Assembly (NCBI RefSeq): GCF_018619185.1
Contig: NZ_JAAXYC010000013.1
Span: 1 to 57,253, forward strand
Length of the DNA: 57,253 nt
Direction of reading: 5' to 3'
Origin: Streptomyces sp. McG3
GTDB taxonomy: Bacteria; Actinomycetota; Actinomycetes; Streptomycetales; Streptomycetaceae
In this document: positions 44,228 to 53,930 of the stretch, in pieces
How the letters are laid out: each line of letters opens with the position of its first letter
Position numbering within the stretch: the stretch's first letter is position 1
Notes under the pieces: model-generated
Told to the model about the DNA's origin: nothing
Seen by the model: only the letters and a program-made list of their open reading frames with translations
The model's database searches: none
Program-made: the position numbers and the translations under genes

Positions 44228-45427
44228 TCAGGAGCCGGTCTTCCCCCGCCGGGCCAGCAGCCACGGCTCCACCACGCCGAGCCCGCGCACCGGGCGCTGC
44301 CACATCGGCTGGAGCCCGAAGCGGTACGTGGGCAGCGGCGGCTCGTCGTCGGGCTCGCGGCCCTCCTTCTCGGCGACCCGGGCCCGTTCGGCGGCGGCCG
44401 CGACGGCCTCGGCGGCCTGCGCCTCGGACTCCGGGGCGTCGCCGTGCCGGACCAGCTCCTTGGCGAACGCCCCGTCGACCAGGACGGCGTCCTTCGGAGC
44501 TATCGAGGTGAGCCGGCTGGCGAGGTTCACCGTGGTGCCGAAGACGTCGCCCATCCGGGTGGTGACCGTGCCGAAGGCGATGCCGACGCGCAGGGCGGGC
44601 ATCGTCTCGTCCTGGGACATGGCCTCGATCAGCCGGAGCGCTATCTCGGCGGCGGTGCCCGCGTCGTCGGCGGCGAAGAGGACCTCGTCGCCGAGGGTCT
44701 TGATGAGCCGGCCGCCGTGCGCGGCGACCAGGTCGGCGGCGGTCGTCTCGAAGGACTCGACCAGTTCGCCGAGCTCCTCCTCCTCCAGCCGCCGGGTGAG
44801 CCGGGTGAAGCCGACCAGGTCCGCGAAGCCGACGGCGAGCCGCCGGTCGACCATCTCCTCGTCGTCCGCGGCCTGCACGACCCGGCCGGTGGCGGCGGCG
44901 AGCTGGCGCCGCCACACGTAGACGAGGAACTCCTGGAGCTCCGGGAGCAGCAGCTCGACCAGCGGATACGTGACCTCGGTGCGGGTCATGCCGGGCTCGG
45001 GCGGCTCGGTCAGCCCCTCCAGGAACGAGTCGATCTGCCACTCGGCCAGCCGGGCGGTGGTCTGCCCGGTGGAGCGGGCGACCTGGATCGCCATCGGTTC
45101 GCTGAGCAGCCCCGCCTCGACGAGACCGGCGAGCCGCCGCAGGGCGAGCACGTCGGCCTCGGTGAGCGCCTTGGCCTGGCCGATGTCGGCGAAGCCCATG
45201 GCCCGCCAGAACCGGGAGGCCAGGTCCATCGAGACCCCGGCGGTGCGGGCCGCCTGGAAGGGCGTGTAGCGCCGGTCGGCCCCCAGGATCAGCGCTTCGA
45301 GGCGGATGGCGAGGGGGTCGTCGGTCGGTTCCACCGTGTGGTCGACCTCGTGGTGGGGTGTGGCGTGGACCGAGGAGTCCGACCCGGGCTCCTCACCCGC
45401 GCCGGACGTCGTGTCGCCGACGGTCAC
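44228..45427 (-). CDS. cya: Class III adenylate cyclase
   Basis: A 399-residue cytosolic cyclase that makes cAMP. The catalytic domain (about 190-320) has metal-binding Asp in FADLVGFTRL and LGDEVLF, and transition-state residues in TTVNLASRL. The N-terminal half (about 40-180) is a helical regulatory region. The S. coelicolor equivalent, Cya, affects germination. Start GTG 45427; the biotin ligase gene is upstream on the same strand after 178 bases without a gene. Confidence 0.93.
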   Translation of the reverse strand: MTVGDTTSGAGEEPGSDSSVHATPHHEVDHTVEPTDDPLAIRLEALILGADRRYTPFQAARTAGVSMDLASRFWRAMGFADIGQAKALTEADVLALRRLAGLVEAGLLSEPMAIQVARSTGQTTARLAEWQIDSFLEGLTEPPEPGMTRTEVTYPLVELLLPELQEFLVYVWRRQLAAATGRVVQAADDEEMVDRRLAVGFADLVGFTRLTRRLEEEELGELVESFETTAADLVAAHGGRLIKTLGDEVLFAADDAGTAAEIALRLIEAMSQDETMPALRVGIAFGTVTTRMGDVFGTTVNLASRLTSIAPKDAVLVDGAFAKELVRHGDAPESEAQAAEAVAAAAERARVAEKEGREPDDEPPLPTYRFGLQPMWQRPVRGLGVVEPWLLARRGKTGS

Positions 45428-45605
45428 CAGCCGCCTCCTGCCCGTTCCCTGCGCACTGCCCTGCCGATCTGTCGCTGGATCGCCTCAACGATACGGCAGG
45501 TGTGCCCCAGCTCACGTCCTTGGTTGTCCGTCATCGGTGCGTCGCGCGTGACATCTCAGGCATACGCGGTATCCACCGGTACGCCCGTCGGCGGCACACG
45601 GCCGA

Positions 45606-46475
45606 TCAGGTCAGGCCGCCCGCCGCGCCCCGCAGGTGGACGATGTCCCCGGCCGACACCGGCCGCTGGAGCCCGTCCTCGGTGGAGAGGACGAGACGCC
45701 CGTCCCCGTCGATCGCGACCGCCTCGCCGACCAGGGACGCGCCCCCCGGCAGCTCCGCCCGCACGGTCCGGTCCAGCGTCGCGCAGCCCGCCGCGTAGGC
45801 GGCCTGGAGCCCGCTCGCGGCCGCGTCGCCGTCCGCCGCCCTCCACCGGCCGTACCAGTCCTCCAGCGAGCGCAGGACGGCGCGCAGCAGGGTCTCCCGG
45901 TCGGTGGAGACCGCACCGGCGAGGGCCAGCGACCCGGCGGTGGGTGCGGGCAGCTCGTCGGCGCGGAGCGAGACGTTGATGCCGAGGCCGACGACGATGC
46001 CGTTCCCGGCGAACTCGCCGAGGATGCCGCCCGTCTTGCGTTCCTCCCCGTCCACCGCGACCAGCAGGTCATTGGGCCATTTCAGCGACATGTCGACACC
46101 CGCCGACTTCGCGAGCCCGGTCGCGGCGGCGACCCCGGCCAGCAGCGGCACCCACCCCCACCGCTCCACGGGGATGTCGCCGGGCTCCAGGCAGACCGAG
46201 AAGAACAGCCCGGAGCGGGGCGGCGCGGTCCAGGTGCGCTCCAGCCGTCCGCGCCCGGCGGTCTGCTCCTCGGCGACCAGCACCGTGCCCTCGCCCGCCG
46301 CCCCGTCGCGGGCCTGCCCGGCGAGGTCGGTGTTGGTGGATCCGGTGGACTCCACGACCTCCAGCGACGTCCACAACGCGTCCGGCCGCAGCAGTCCGCG
46401 CCGCAGCGCGGTCACGTTGAGGGGCGGCCGGCCGAGGTCCGACCAGCGGTTGTGTGGCGCATCCGGGGGTGTCAT
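45606..46475 (-). CDS. birA: Biotin-[acetyl-CoA-carboxylase] ligase
   Basis: 289 residues, lacking the N-terminal DNA-binding domain of E. coli BirA. The biotinyl-AMP loop GRGRLERTW, KWPNDLLV and GILGE are present, plus the small C-terminal domain. It attaches biotin to carboxylase alpha subunits such as the one at 50191-51945. It diverges from pccB across a 155-base gap, a context that fits the function. Confidence 0.96.
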   Translation of the reverse strand: MTPPDAPHNRWSDLGRPPLNVTALRRGLLRPDALWTSLEVVESTGSTNTDLAGQARDGAAGEGTVLVAEEQTAGRGRLERTWTAPPRSGLFFSVCLEPGDIPVERWGWVPLLAGVAAATGLAKSAGVDMSLKWPNDLLVAVDGEERKTGGILGEFAGNGIVVGLGINVSLRADELPAPTAGSLALAGAVSTDRETLLRAVLRSLEDWYGRWRAADGDAAASGLQAAYAAGCATLDRTVRAELPGGASLVGEAVAIDGDGRLVLSTEDGLQRPVSAGDIVHLRGAAGGLT

Positions 46476-46630
46476 GCAACCCAGCCTAGGTGTGGCAAAG
46501 GACGCACTGCCTTTCCGGAGGCGCGCCGATACCCTACGAGTCAGTAGCCAGAGCCGGACTGACGGCTGGCCGTCCCCCCGTGACCGGTGCCAGACGTCGT
46601 CCCCGTGACCAGGCAGGGAGCCGCCCCCCG

Positions 46631-48211
46631 ATGTCCGAGCCGCTAAGCGACATCCACACCACCGCGGGCAAGCTCGCGGACCTGACGCGCCGCATCGACG
46701 AAGCGACGCACGCCGGTTCGGCCCGCGCGGTCGAGAAGCAGCACGCCAAGGGCAAGCTGACGGCCCGTGAGCGGGTCGGTCTGCTCCTGGACGAGGGCTC
46801 CTTCGTGGAGCTCGACGAGTTCGCCCGGCACCGCTCCACCAACTTCGGCATCGAGAAGAACCGCCCGTACGGGGACGGTGTCGTCACCGGTTACGGCACG
46901 GTCGACGGCCGCCCGGTCTGCGTGTACTCGCAGGACTTCACGATCTTCGGCGGTTCGCTGGGCGAGGTCTACGGCGAGAAGATCGTCAAGGTCATGGACT
47001 TCGCGCTGAAGACCGGCTGTCCGGTCATCGGCATCAACGACGGCGGCGGCGCGCGGATCCAGGAAGGCGTCGTCGCGCTCGGCCTGTTCGCCGAGATCTT
47101 CCGCCGCAACGTGCACGCCTCCGGGGTGATCCCGCAGATCTCGCTGATCGTCGGCCCGTGCGCGGGCGGTGCGGTCTACTCCCCCGCGATCACCGACTTC
47201 ACGGTGATGGTCGACCAGACCTCGCACATGTTCATCACCGGTCCCGACGTCATCAAGACGGTCACCGGCGAGGACGTCGGTTTCGAGGAGCTGGGCGGCG
47301 CCCGTACGCACAACACCACCTCCGGGGTGGCGCACCACATGGCGGGCGACGAGAAGGACGCCATCGAGTACGTCAAGTCGCTGCTGTCGTACCTCCCGTC
47401 GAACAACCTCTCCGAGGCCCCGGTCTTCCCGGAGGAGGCGGACCTCGCCACCACCGACGAGGACCGCGAGCTGGACACGCTCATCCCGGACTCGGCGAAC
47501 CAGCCGTACGACATGCACACCGCGATCGAGCACGTGCTGGACGACGGCGAGTTCCTGGAGACCCAGGCCCTGTTCGCGCCGAACATCATCACCGGCTTCG
47601 GCCGGGTCGAGGGCCACCCGGTCGGCATCGTCGCCAACCAGCCGATGCAGTTCGCCGGCTGCCTGGACATCAACGCCAGCGAGAAGGCGGCGCGCTTCGT
47701 CCGCACCTGCGACGCGTTCAACGTCCCCGTCATCACCTTCGTGGACGTGCCGGGCTTCCTGCCGGGCGTGGACCAGGAGTACGGCGGCATCATCCGGCGC
47801 GGCGCGAAGCTGATCTACGCCTACGCGGAGGCCACGGTCCCGCTGATCACCGTCATCACCCGCAAGGCCTTCGGCGGCGCGTACGACGTGATGGGCTCCA
47901 AGCACCTGGGCGCCGACCTGAACGTCGCCTGGCCGACCGCCCAGATCGCCGTCATGGGCGCCCAGGGCGCGGTGAACATCCTGCACCGCCGCACCATCGC
48001 CGCCGCCGACGACCCGGACGCGACGCGGGCCGAGCTGATGACGGACTACGAGGACGCGCTGCTCAACCCGTACGTGGCGGCCGAGCGCGGCTACGTCGAC
48101 GCGGTCATCATGCCGTCCGACACCCGGGCCCACATCGTCAAGGGGCTGCGTCAGCTGCGGACGAAGCGGGAATCACTGCCTCCGAAGAAGCACGGCAACA
48201 TCCCGCTCTAG
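46631..48211 (+). CDS. pccB: Acyl-CoA (propionyl-CoA) carboxylase beta subunit
   Basis: 526 residues of the carboxyltransferase family. GGGARIQEG (N-half) and [17 protein letters not shown] (C-half) are the oxyanion-hole regions. This subunit moves CO2 from carboxybiotin to propionyl-CoA or acetyl-CoA, giving methylmalonyl- or malonyl-CoA. It needs a biotinylated alpha subunit (50191) and the epsilon subunit encoded 36 bases downstream. Start ATG 46631 with AGGGAG 11 bases upstream. Confidence 0.97.
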   Translation: MSEPLSDIHTTAGKLADLTRRIDEATHAGSARAVEKQHAKGKLTARERVGLLLDEGSFVELDEFARHRSTNFGIEKNRPYGDGVVTGYGTVDGRPVCVYSQDFTIFGGSLGEVYGEKIVKVMDFALKTGCPVIGINDGGGARIQEGVVALGLFAEIFRRNVHASGVIPQISLIVGPCAGGAVYSPAITDFTVMVDQTSHMFITGPDVIKTVTGEDVGFEELGGARTHNTTSGVAHHMAGDEKDAIEYVKSLLSYLPSNNLSEAPVFPEEADLATTDEDRELDTLIPDSANQPYDMHTAIEHVLDDGEFLETQALFAPNIITGFGRVEGHPVGIVANQPMQFAGCLDINASEKAARFVRTCDAFNVPVITFVDVPGFLPGVDQEYGGIIRRGAKLIYAYAEATVPLITVITRKAFGGAYDVMGSKHLGADLNVAWPTAQIAVMGAQGAVNILHRRTIAAADDPDATRAELMTDYEDALLNPYVAAERGYVDAVIMPSDTRAHIVKGLRQLRTKRESLPPKKHGNIPL

Positions 48212-48247
48212 CCGCGTCCCATCAGCCGCTCGCAGAAAGGTCTGCCC

Positions 48248-48454
48248 ATGATCAAGGTCGTACGGGGCAACCCCACCCCGGAGGAGCTGGCCGCCGCACT
48301 GGCGGTGGTCCGGGCGCGCGCCGTGGCGGCGTCCGCCGTCTCGTCCGGCGCGCCGCTGCCGCCCGAGCAGTGGTCCGACCCGGGGCGCATCGCCCGTACG
48401 GGCCGCCCGCGGCCGGGCCCCCGGGCCTGGGCACGGACGTACTGGCCGGCCTGA
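48248..48454 (+). CDS. pccE: Acyl-CoA carboxylase epsilon subunit
   Basis: 68 residues beginning IKVVRGNPTPEELAAALAVV, the hallmark of actinobacterial AccE/PccE subunits, and ending with a tryptophan-containing tail. It stabilises the alpha-beta complex. Directly follows pccB; a terminator follows at 48463. Confidence 0.93.
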   Translation: MIKVVRGNPTPEELAAALAVVRARAVAASAVSSGAPLPPEQWSDPGRIARTGRPRPGPRAWARTYWPA

Positions 48455-48462
48455 TGCGCGCG

Positions 48463-48492
48463 AAGCCGCCCCCGTCCGCACGGGGGCGGCTT
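48463..48492 (+). terminator. Terminator after the pccBE genes
   Basis: Perfect 13-bp arms (AAGCCGCCCCCGT and complement) around a CCGC tetraloop, nine bases past the epsilon-subunit stop, followed by TTGAG. Confidence 0.85.
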
Positions 48493-48543
48493 TGAGTACC
48501 CGTACTCAGGCGTAGGGGCGGGCGGCGCAGCAGGATCGGGAGC

Positions 48544-48672
48544 ATGCTGTGGTCCGATCCCGAGAACAAGCCGCCGAAGGAACTGCGCGACGCCCAGGCC
48601 ATGATGCGCAGAGCGGGCGTCCTGGTGGCGCTGGCCATGCTGGTGGCGATGTTCGTCCTCGGCATCCGCTGA
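48544..48672 (+). CDS. 42-aa single-pass membrane protein
   Basis: Starts at ATG 48544 with a GGAGC-like site just upstream. 42 residues: a charged N-terminus ([18 protein letters not shown]), a hydrophobic segment (about 25-40) and a final Arg. From memory, a short protein also sits between the epsilon subunit and Maf genes in other Streptomyces, which supports it being real. Function unknown. Confidence 0.7.
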   Translation: MLWSDPENKPPKELRDAQAMMRRAGVLVALAMLVAMFVLGIR

Positions 48673-48746
48673 GGGGCCACCCGCCGCCCTCCGGGAGCCG
48701 GGCCCGTGGCCCCACGGCGTCGGCGGGTCCTTCTACGATGGCCCGC

Positions 48747-49349
48747 ATGACTGATCAGCGCCGTCTCGTGCTCGCCTCCGCCTCCCCCGCCCGTCTCGGT
48801 CTGCTGCGGCAGGCCGGATTCGCTCCCGAGGTGATCGTCAGCGGGGTGGACGAGGACGCCCTGAGCGCACCTACCCCCGCCGAGCTGGCGCTCGTCCTGG
48901 CCCGGGCCAAGGCGGCGGCCGTCGCGGAGCGCGCCGAGGCGGCGGGCGCCCTGGTCATCGGCTGCGACTCGGTGCTGGAGCTGGACGGCGAGGCGCTGGG
49001 CAAGCCGGCCGACGCCGAGGAGGCCACCGCCCGCTGGAAGTCGATGCGCGGACGGTCGGGCGTCCTGCGGACCGGGCACAGCGTGATCGACACCGCCTCC
49101 GGCCGTACGGCCTCGGCGACGGCGTCGACGGTCGTACGGTTCGGCGAGCCGAGCGACGCCGAGGTCGCCGCCTACGTGGCCTCCGGCGAACCGCTCCATG
49201 TCGCGGGGGCGTTCACCCTGGACGGCCGCTCGGCGCCGTTCGTCGACTCCATCGAGGGCGACCACGGCAATGTCATCGGGCTCTCGCTGCCGCTGCTGCG
49301 CCGGCTCCTGGGCGAGCTGGACGTCTCCGTCACGGAGCTGTGGGTCTGA
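48747..49349 (+). CDS. maf: Maf family nucleotide pyrophosphatase
   Basis: 200 residues with the Maf signature [12 protein letters not shown] at the N-terminus and [16 protein letters not shown] in the middle. Maf proteins hydrolyse non-canonical or dTTP/UTP nucleotides to monophosphates. Start ATG 48747; an in-frame ATG three codons earlier (48738) is possible. Confidence 0.94.
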   Translation: MTDQRRLVLASASPARLGLLRQAGFAPEVIVSGVDEDALSAPTPAELALVLARAKAAAVAERAEAAGALVIGCDSVLELDGEALGKPADAEEATARWKSMRGRSGVLRTGHSVIDTASGRTASATASTVVRFGEPSDAEVAAYVASGEPLHVAGAFTLDGRSAPFVDSIEGDHGNVIGLSLPLLRRLLGELDVSVTELWV

Positions 49350-49353
49350 TCCG

Positions 49354-49836
49354 TCACGGAGCTGTCGGTCCGAGACCCGCGGCGGCCCCGGCGGACGGCT
49401 GCTGGGCCGTCCGGGCCGCCGCCGGGCCCGCCCCGTCCTCGGCCCGGGTCCCGGGCCCGTACGCCAGCAGGGTGAGCACCAGCAGGGCCAGCACGAGCAT
49501 CATGAACGCGAAGGCGCTCCAGCCCACCAGGCCGACGGTGACCGCGCCGAGGACGCCGTGCACGACCGCGCAGCCGATCAGGGCGACGCGTCCGAAGCGC
49601 CCCGGGGCACGGTCGCGGGCCCCGGCCAGCAGAGCGATCAGCCCGCACAGGACCAGCAGCAGCCCGGAGACGCCGCCCATCGCCCAGGTGCCGGTGGACA
49701 TGGCGTCCGGGTCCAGGCCGGCGAGCGACATGTTCTGGTTCTCGGCGACCGTGGCCAGGACGGCGTTGATGAGCACGATGCCCACCGCCTCCCCGAACAG
49801 CACGAGCGCGGTCACTATCGCCACCGGTCTGCGCAT
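49354..49836 (-). CDS. Hypothetical four-helix membrane protein
   Basis: 160 residues with four hydrophobic segments (about 5-28, 42-70, 80-98, 100-125) and an Ala/Gly-rich tail. ATG 49836 has GGTGGATC upstream. Converges with maf, the two stops being five bases apart. No family recognised. Confidence 0.8.
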   Translation of the reverse strand: MRRPVAIVTALVLFGEAVGIVLINAVLATVAENQNMSLAGLDPDAMSTGTWAMGGVSGLLLVLCGLIALLAGARDRAPGRFGRVALIGCAVVHGVLGAVTVGLVGWSAFAFMMLVLALLVLTLLAYGPGTRAEDGAGPAAARTAQQPSAGAAAGLGPTAP

Positions 49837-50190
49837 GACCGATCCACCCCCTGTTACCTGCAGTACGTGCGTAGCGCGGACCCTACTCATGGGTATTCCT
49901 TCGGACAAGGGGTCGGACAGGCCCGTACGCCGGGCAAAGAATCCATCGACCGTTCGTAGGGACCCCACAAAGAAATGCTGTGAGGCGTTGACCCTAAAGA
50001 CAGAGACCTGCACCACACCGGCTGGTTACTGTGCGGTTGAGGATCGCGGCGTACCGTGGTGCCACAAGGGATTCCACTACTGGGGCAAGCCTCGGATCAC
50101 ACTCCGTGTGGGCAAGCTCACCAATGGGGACGGGTCGTACAGCCGTGTCGGTAGTCCCTAAACTCAGCTTGTTTCGAGGAGGGAGTCATC
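49837..50190. promoter_or_regulatory. 354-bp intergenic region upstream of accA
   Basis: No gene is seen. It should hold divergent promoters for the membrane protein and accA. A CACAC-TCC-GTGTG inverted repeat lies near 50099-50111, and GAGGAGGGA before 50191 is the accA ribosome-binding site. The AT-richer part around 49960-50060 could encode an untranslated leader. Confidence 0.4.
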
Positions 50191-51945
50191 GTGCGCAAGG
50201 TGCTCATCGCCAACCGTGGCGAAATCGCTGTCCGCGTTGCTCGGGCGTGCCGGGACGCGGGGATCGCGAGCGTCGCGGTCTACGCCGAGCCGGACCGGGA
50301 CGCGCTGCATGTCCGGGCCGCAGACGAGGCGTTCGCCCTGGGCGGTGACACCCCGGCCGCCAGCTATCTGGACATGGCCAAGGTGCTGCAGGCCGCCAAG
50401 GACTCGGAGGCGGACGCGATCCACCCCGGGTACGGATTCCTGTCGGAGAACGCGGAGTTCGCCCAGGCCGTCCTGGACGCCGGGCTGACCTGGATCGGCC
50501 CGCCGCCGCAGGCCATCCGCGACCTGGGCGACAAGGTGGCCGCCCGGCACATCGCGCAGCGCGCGGGAGCCCCGCTGGTGGCCGGCACCCCGGACCCGGT
50601 CTCCGGGTCCGACGAGGTCGTCGCGTTCGCCGAGCAGAACGGACTGCCGATCGCGATCAAGGCCGCCTTCGGCGGCGGCGGTCGCGGCCTGAAGGTGGCG
50701 CGCACCCTGGAGGAGATCCCGGAGCTGTACGACTCCGCGGTCCGCGAGGCCGTCGCGGCGTTCGGCCGGGGCGAGTGCTTCGTCGAGCGCTACCTCGACA
50801 AGCCCCGCCACGTGGAGACCCAGTGCCTGGCCGACACCCACGGCAACGTGGTCGTCGTCTCCACCCGCGACTGCTCGCTCCAGCGCCGCCACCAGAAGCT
50901 CGTGGAGGAGGCCCCGGCCCCCTTCCTCAGCCAGGCGCAGAACGACGAGCTGTACGCGGCGTCCAAGGCGATCCTGAAGGAAGCCGGCTACGTCGGCGCC
51001 GGGACGGTCGAGTTCCTCGTCGGCGTCGACGGCACGATCTCCTTCCTGGAGGTCAACACCCGCCTCCAGGTCGAGCACCCCGTCACCGAAGAGGTCACGG
51101 GCATCGACCTCGTACGCGAGATGTTCCGCATCGCCGACGGCGAGGAGCTCGGCTACGGCGACCCCGCGTTGCGGGGTCACTCCTTCGAGTTCCGTATCAA
51201 CGGCGAGGACCCGGGCCGCGGCTTCCTGCCCGCCCCCGGCACCGTCACCACCTTCGCGCCGCCGACCGGCCCCGGTGTCCGCCTCGACGCGGGCGTCGAG
51301 TCCGGCTCGGTCATCGGCCCGGCCTGGGACTCCCTGCTCGCCAAGCTCATCGTGACCGGCGCGACCCGCGAACAGGCGCTCCAGCGCGCCGCCCGCGCGC
51401 TCGGCGAGTTCACCGTCGAGGGCATGGCCACCGCCATCCCCTTCCACCGTGCCGTCGTCGCGGACCCCGCCTTCACGTCGGACCCGTTCACCGTCCACAC
51501 CCGGTGGATCGAGACCGAGTTCGTCAACGACATCAAGCCCTTCGCCGCCCCCGCCGACGCGGACGCGGAGGACGAGGCCGGCCGGGAGACCGTCGTCGTC
51601 GAGGTCGGCGGCAAGCGCCTGGAGGTGTCGCTGCCGTCCTCGCTGGGCATGTCGCTGGCCCGCACCGGTCTCGCCGCCGGCGCGAAGCCCAAGCGCCGCG
51701 CCGCGAAGAAGGCCGGCTCCGCCGCCTCGGGCGACAGCCTCGCCTCGCCCATGCAGGGCACCATCGTCAAGATCGCGGTGGAGGAGGGCCAGGAGGTGAA
51801 GGAGGGCGACCTCGTCGTCGTCCTGGAGGCCATGAAGATGGAGCAGCCGCTCAACGCGCACCGCTCCGGCACCGTCAAGGGCCTCACCGCCGAGGTCGGC
51901 GCCTCCGTCTCCTCGGGCGCCCTGATCTGCGAGATCAAGGACTGA
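50191..51945 (+). CDS. accA: Acyl-CoA carboxylase alpha subunit (biotin carboxylase + BCCP)
   Basis: 584 residues. Biotin carboxylase (about 1-450): [38 protein letters not shown] and [15 protein letters not shown] linker rich in Lys/Ala precedes the BCCP domain (about 510-584), with biotinyl-lysine in EAMKM. It carboxylates biotin using ATP and bicarbonate for the beta subunits (pccB and others). GTG 50191 follows GAGGAGGGA. The biotin ligase is encoded 4 kb away. Confidence 0.97.
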   Translation: MRKVLIANRGEIAVRVARACRDAGIASVAVYAEPDRDALHVRAADEAFALGGDTPAASYLDMAKVLQAAKDSEADAIHPGYGFLSENAEFAQAVLDAGLTWIGPPPQAIRDLGDKVAARHIAQRAGAPLVAGTPDPVSGSDEVVAFAEQNGLPIAIKAAFGGGGRGLKVARTLEEIPELYDSAVREAVAAFGRGECFVERYLDKPRHVETQCLADTHGNVVVVSTRDCSLQRRHQKLVEEAPAPFLSQAQNDELYAASKAILKEAGYVGAGTVEFLVGVDGTISFLEVNTRLQVEHPVTEEVTGIDLVREMFRIADGEELGYGDPALRGHSFEFRINGEDPGRGFLPAPGTVTTFAPPTGPGVRLDAGVESGSVIGPAWDSLLAKLIVTGATREQALQRAARALGEFTVEGMATAIPFHRAVVADPAFTSDPFTVHTRWIETEFVNDIKPFAAPADADAEDEAGRETVVVEVGGKRLEVSLPSSLGMSLARTGLAAGAKPKRRAAKKAGSAASGDSLASPMQGTIVKIAVEEGQEVKEGDLVVVLEAMKMEQPLNAHRSGTVKGLTAEVGASVSSGALICEIKD

Positions 51946-51960
51946 CCGTCCGCCGCACTC

Positions 51961-52007
51961 CGAAGGGGCCCGGTCCACGTCGTGATGACGCGGGCCGGGC
52001 CCCTTCG
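51961..52007 (+). terminator. Terminator downstream of accA
   Basis: 13-bp arms (CGAAGGGGCCCGG and complement), 16 bases past the accA stop. Confidence 0.85.
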
Positions 52008-52065
52008 TCACAGTGGCATCCTGGAACCCACAGAAGGTCCGAGGACCTAGGGAGGGGCGGAAGCC

Positions 52066-52662
52066 ATGGCAGGGGCGATCCCGATGGAGACGAGCACGGC
52101 ACAACCACCGGTCCGGCCGATGCGCGCGGACGCGCGCCGGAACCACGACCGGCTGGTCGGCGAGGCTCGCAGGTCCTTCGCCGAGCACGGCACGGACGCG
52201 TCGCTGGAGGACATCGCCCGCCGGGCGGGGGTGGGCATCGGCACCCTCTACCGGCACTTCCCGAACCGGGACGCCCTGATGAACGCGGTCTTCCAGGACG
52301 CCCTGAGCTCGCTCCTGGACCGCTCCCGGGAGCTGGCGGCGGCGGAAGCCCCGTGCCGGGCGCTGGTGGACTGGCTGGGCGCGATCGTCACTCATGCGGG
52401 TGAGTACCGCGGCCTGGCCCACGGCCTGATGTCCGCCTCACGCAACGGGACCTCGGCACTCGTCCAGTGCCATCTGCCGCTCCGGGAGGCGGGCGCGGGG
52501 CTGCTGCGCCGGGCCCAGGAGAGCGGGTCGGTGCGGGCGGACGTCTCGATCGACGATCTGCTCCAGCTCACCAACGCGATCGCGCTGGCGGCCGAGCAGT
52601 CACCCGACGACCCGGAGCTGGCGGAGCGACTGCTGCGGCTGACGCTGCGCGGGCTGAAGTAG
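52066..52662 (+). CDS. TetR family regulator
   Basis: 198 residues. HTH at about 22-65 (RRSFAEHGTDASLEDIARR, GVGIGTLYRHFPNRDAL). The C-terminal domain is of the SbtR/TetR_C type. GGAGGGG lies before ATG 52066. Target unknown; it faces away from accA's terminator and converges on the DeoR gene. Confidence 0.92.
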   Translation: MAGAIPMETSTAQPPVRPMRADARRNHDRLVGEARRSFAEHGTDASLEDIARRAGVGIGTLYRHFPNRDALMNAVFQDALSSLLDRSRELAAAEAPCRALVDWLGAIVTHAGEYRGLAHGLMSASRNGTSALVQCHLPLREAGAGLLRRAQESGSVRADVSIDDLLQLTNAIALAAEQSPDDPELAERLLRLTLRGLK

Positions 52663-52714
52663 CCCGCTCTCCGGCCCCTTCCCGAAGCCGGGGCTCCGCC
52701 CCTGAGCCGCACGA

Positions 52715-52768
52715 TCCAGCCCCTCCGGCGTTTGGGGAGCGGGGGTTCGGGGGCGGCGCGCCCCCGAC
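52715..52768. repeat. Dispersed Streptomyces-type repeat with hairpin (copy 1)
   Basis: A TCCAGCCCCTCCGGCGTTT block followed by GGGG-rich sequence and a hairpin (CGGGGGCG-GCG-CGCCCCCG, 52748-52766). A diverged copy is at 57182. It sits between converging genes and may act as a terminator. From memory, such elements recur throughout Streptomyces genomes. Confidence 0.7.
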
Positions 52769-52774
52769 GTGGGC

Positions 52775-53734
52775 CTACCGGCGTCGCAGGTCCGCGACCC
52801 GCGCCCGCTCCCCGGGGACGTCCGCCAGCGCGGAGGCGCTGCGGAGCTGCGGCCCGAGACCGCCGTTCTGCGTGCGCCGCTGGCCGGGGAGCGGCATGTC
52901 CCGGCGGGGCTGACGCCCCGGAGGGGGTCCGTCCCCGCCGGACGCGTCCGCGTCCGGGCCGGCCACCGTGATCTCCACGCCCTGGTCCGCCAGGGACTGG
53001 AGCTCGGCGGCGGCCCGCTCGTCGTGGAGCGGGGGCTCGTCCGTCACCAGGCGGGTGATCAGTTCGGTGGGCACCGTCTGGAACATGGTGTCCGAGCCGA
53101 GCTTGGTGTGGTCCGCCAGGACGACCACCTCCGCGGCGGCCTGGACGAGAGCCCGGTCGACGCTGGCCGAGAGCATGTTGGAGGTGGACAGGCCACGCTC
53201 CGCCGTGAGACCGCTCCCCGAGATGAAGGCCCGGGAGACCCGCAGCCCCTGGAGGGACTGCTCGGCCCCGCTGCCCACCAGCGCGTAGTTGCTCCCGCGC
53301 AGGGTGCCGCCGGTCATGACGACTTCGACCCGGTTGGCATGGGCCAACGCCTGGGCCACCAGCAGGGAGTTGGTGACGACGGTCAGGCCGGGGACCCGCG
53401 CGAGCCGGCGGGCCAGCTCCTGCGTGGTCGTGCCGGCGCCGACCACAATGGCCTCGCCCTCGCCGACCAGGCCTGCGGCCAGGTCGGCGATGGCCGTCTT
53501 CTCCGCGGTGGAGAGATGGGATTTCTGCGGAAAGCCGGACTCCCGCGTAAAACCGCCCGGCAAGACCGCACCGCCGTGCCGGCGGTCGAGGAGTCCTTCT
53601 GCCTCCAGTGCCCGCACGTCCCGCCGTACGGTCACTTCGGAGGTCTGGACGACGCGGGCGAGCTCACGGAGCGATACCGCCCCGTTGGCACGCACCATTT
53701 CGAGGATCAACTGACGACGTTCTGCAGCGAACAC
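52775..53734 (-). CDS. DeoR family transcriptional regulator
   Basis: 319 residues, longer than the usual 250-270. N-terminal DeoR helix-turn-helix (about 1-57: RRQLILEMVRANGAVSLREL, TSEVTVRRDVRALEAEGLL), then the DeoR sensor domain (about 75-235) with VVGAGTTTQELA. The extra C-terminal 60 residues are disordered. These proteins sense sugar phosphates. Start GTG 53734; an inverted repeat GAAGT-TGT-ACTTC (53791-53803) upstream may be its operator. Confidence 0.92.
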   Translation of the reverse strand: MFAAERRQLILEMVRANGAVSLRELARVVQTSEVTVRRDVRALEAEGLLDRRHGGAVLPGGFTRESGFPQKSHLSTAEKTAIADLAAGLVGEGEAIVVGAGTTTQELARRLARVPGLTVVTNSLLVAQALAHANRVEVVMTGGTLRGSNYALVGSGAEQSLQGLRVSRAFISGSGLTAERGLSTSNMLSASVDRALVQAAAEVVVLADHTKLGSDTMFQTVPTELITRLVTDEPPLHDERAAAELQSLADQGVEITVAGPDADASGGDGPPPGRQPRRDMPLPGQRRTQNGGLGPQLRSASALADVPGERARVADLRRR

Positions 53735-53802
53735 GAAACTGACAGTAACCTGGCCGCGGGTGAGTTTTCAGCAGTTTGCGCCGAATAACAGAAGTTGTAC
53801 TT

Positions 53803-53838
53803 CAAAGGGGCCCCCAAGTGGTATAGGAGGCCCCTTTG
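53803..53838. terminator. Terminator between lpdA and the DeoR gene
   Basis: 10-bp arms (CAAAGGGGCC / GGCCCCTTTG) around a 16-base loop, 93 bases past the lpdA stop. Confidence 0.65.
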
Positions 53839-53930
53839 TTGTTCGGCAGTGATCGTCAGGCGACCGCCGCGCCGCCCGGACTGCCGCCCAGTTGCGGCGA
53901 GATGCCGGAAATGCCGCGCTTCCCGGCCTC

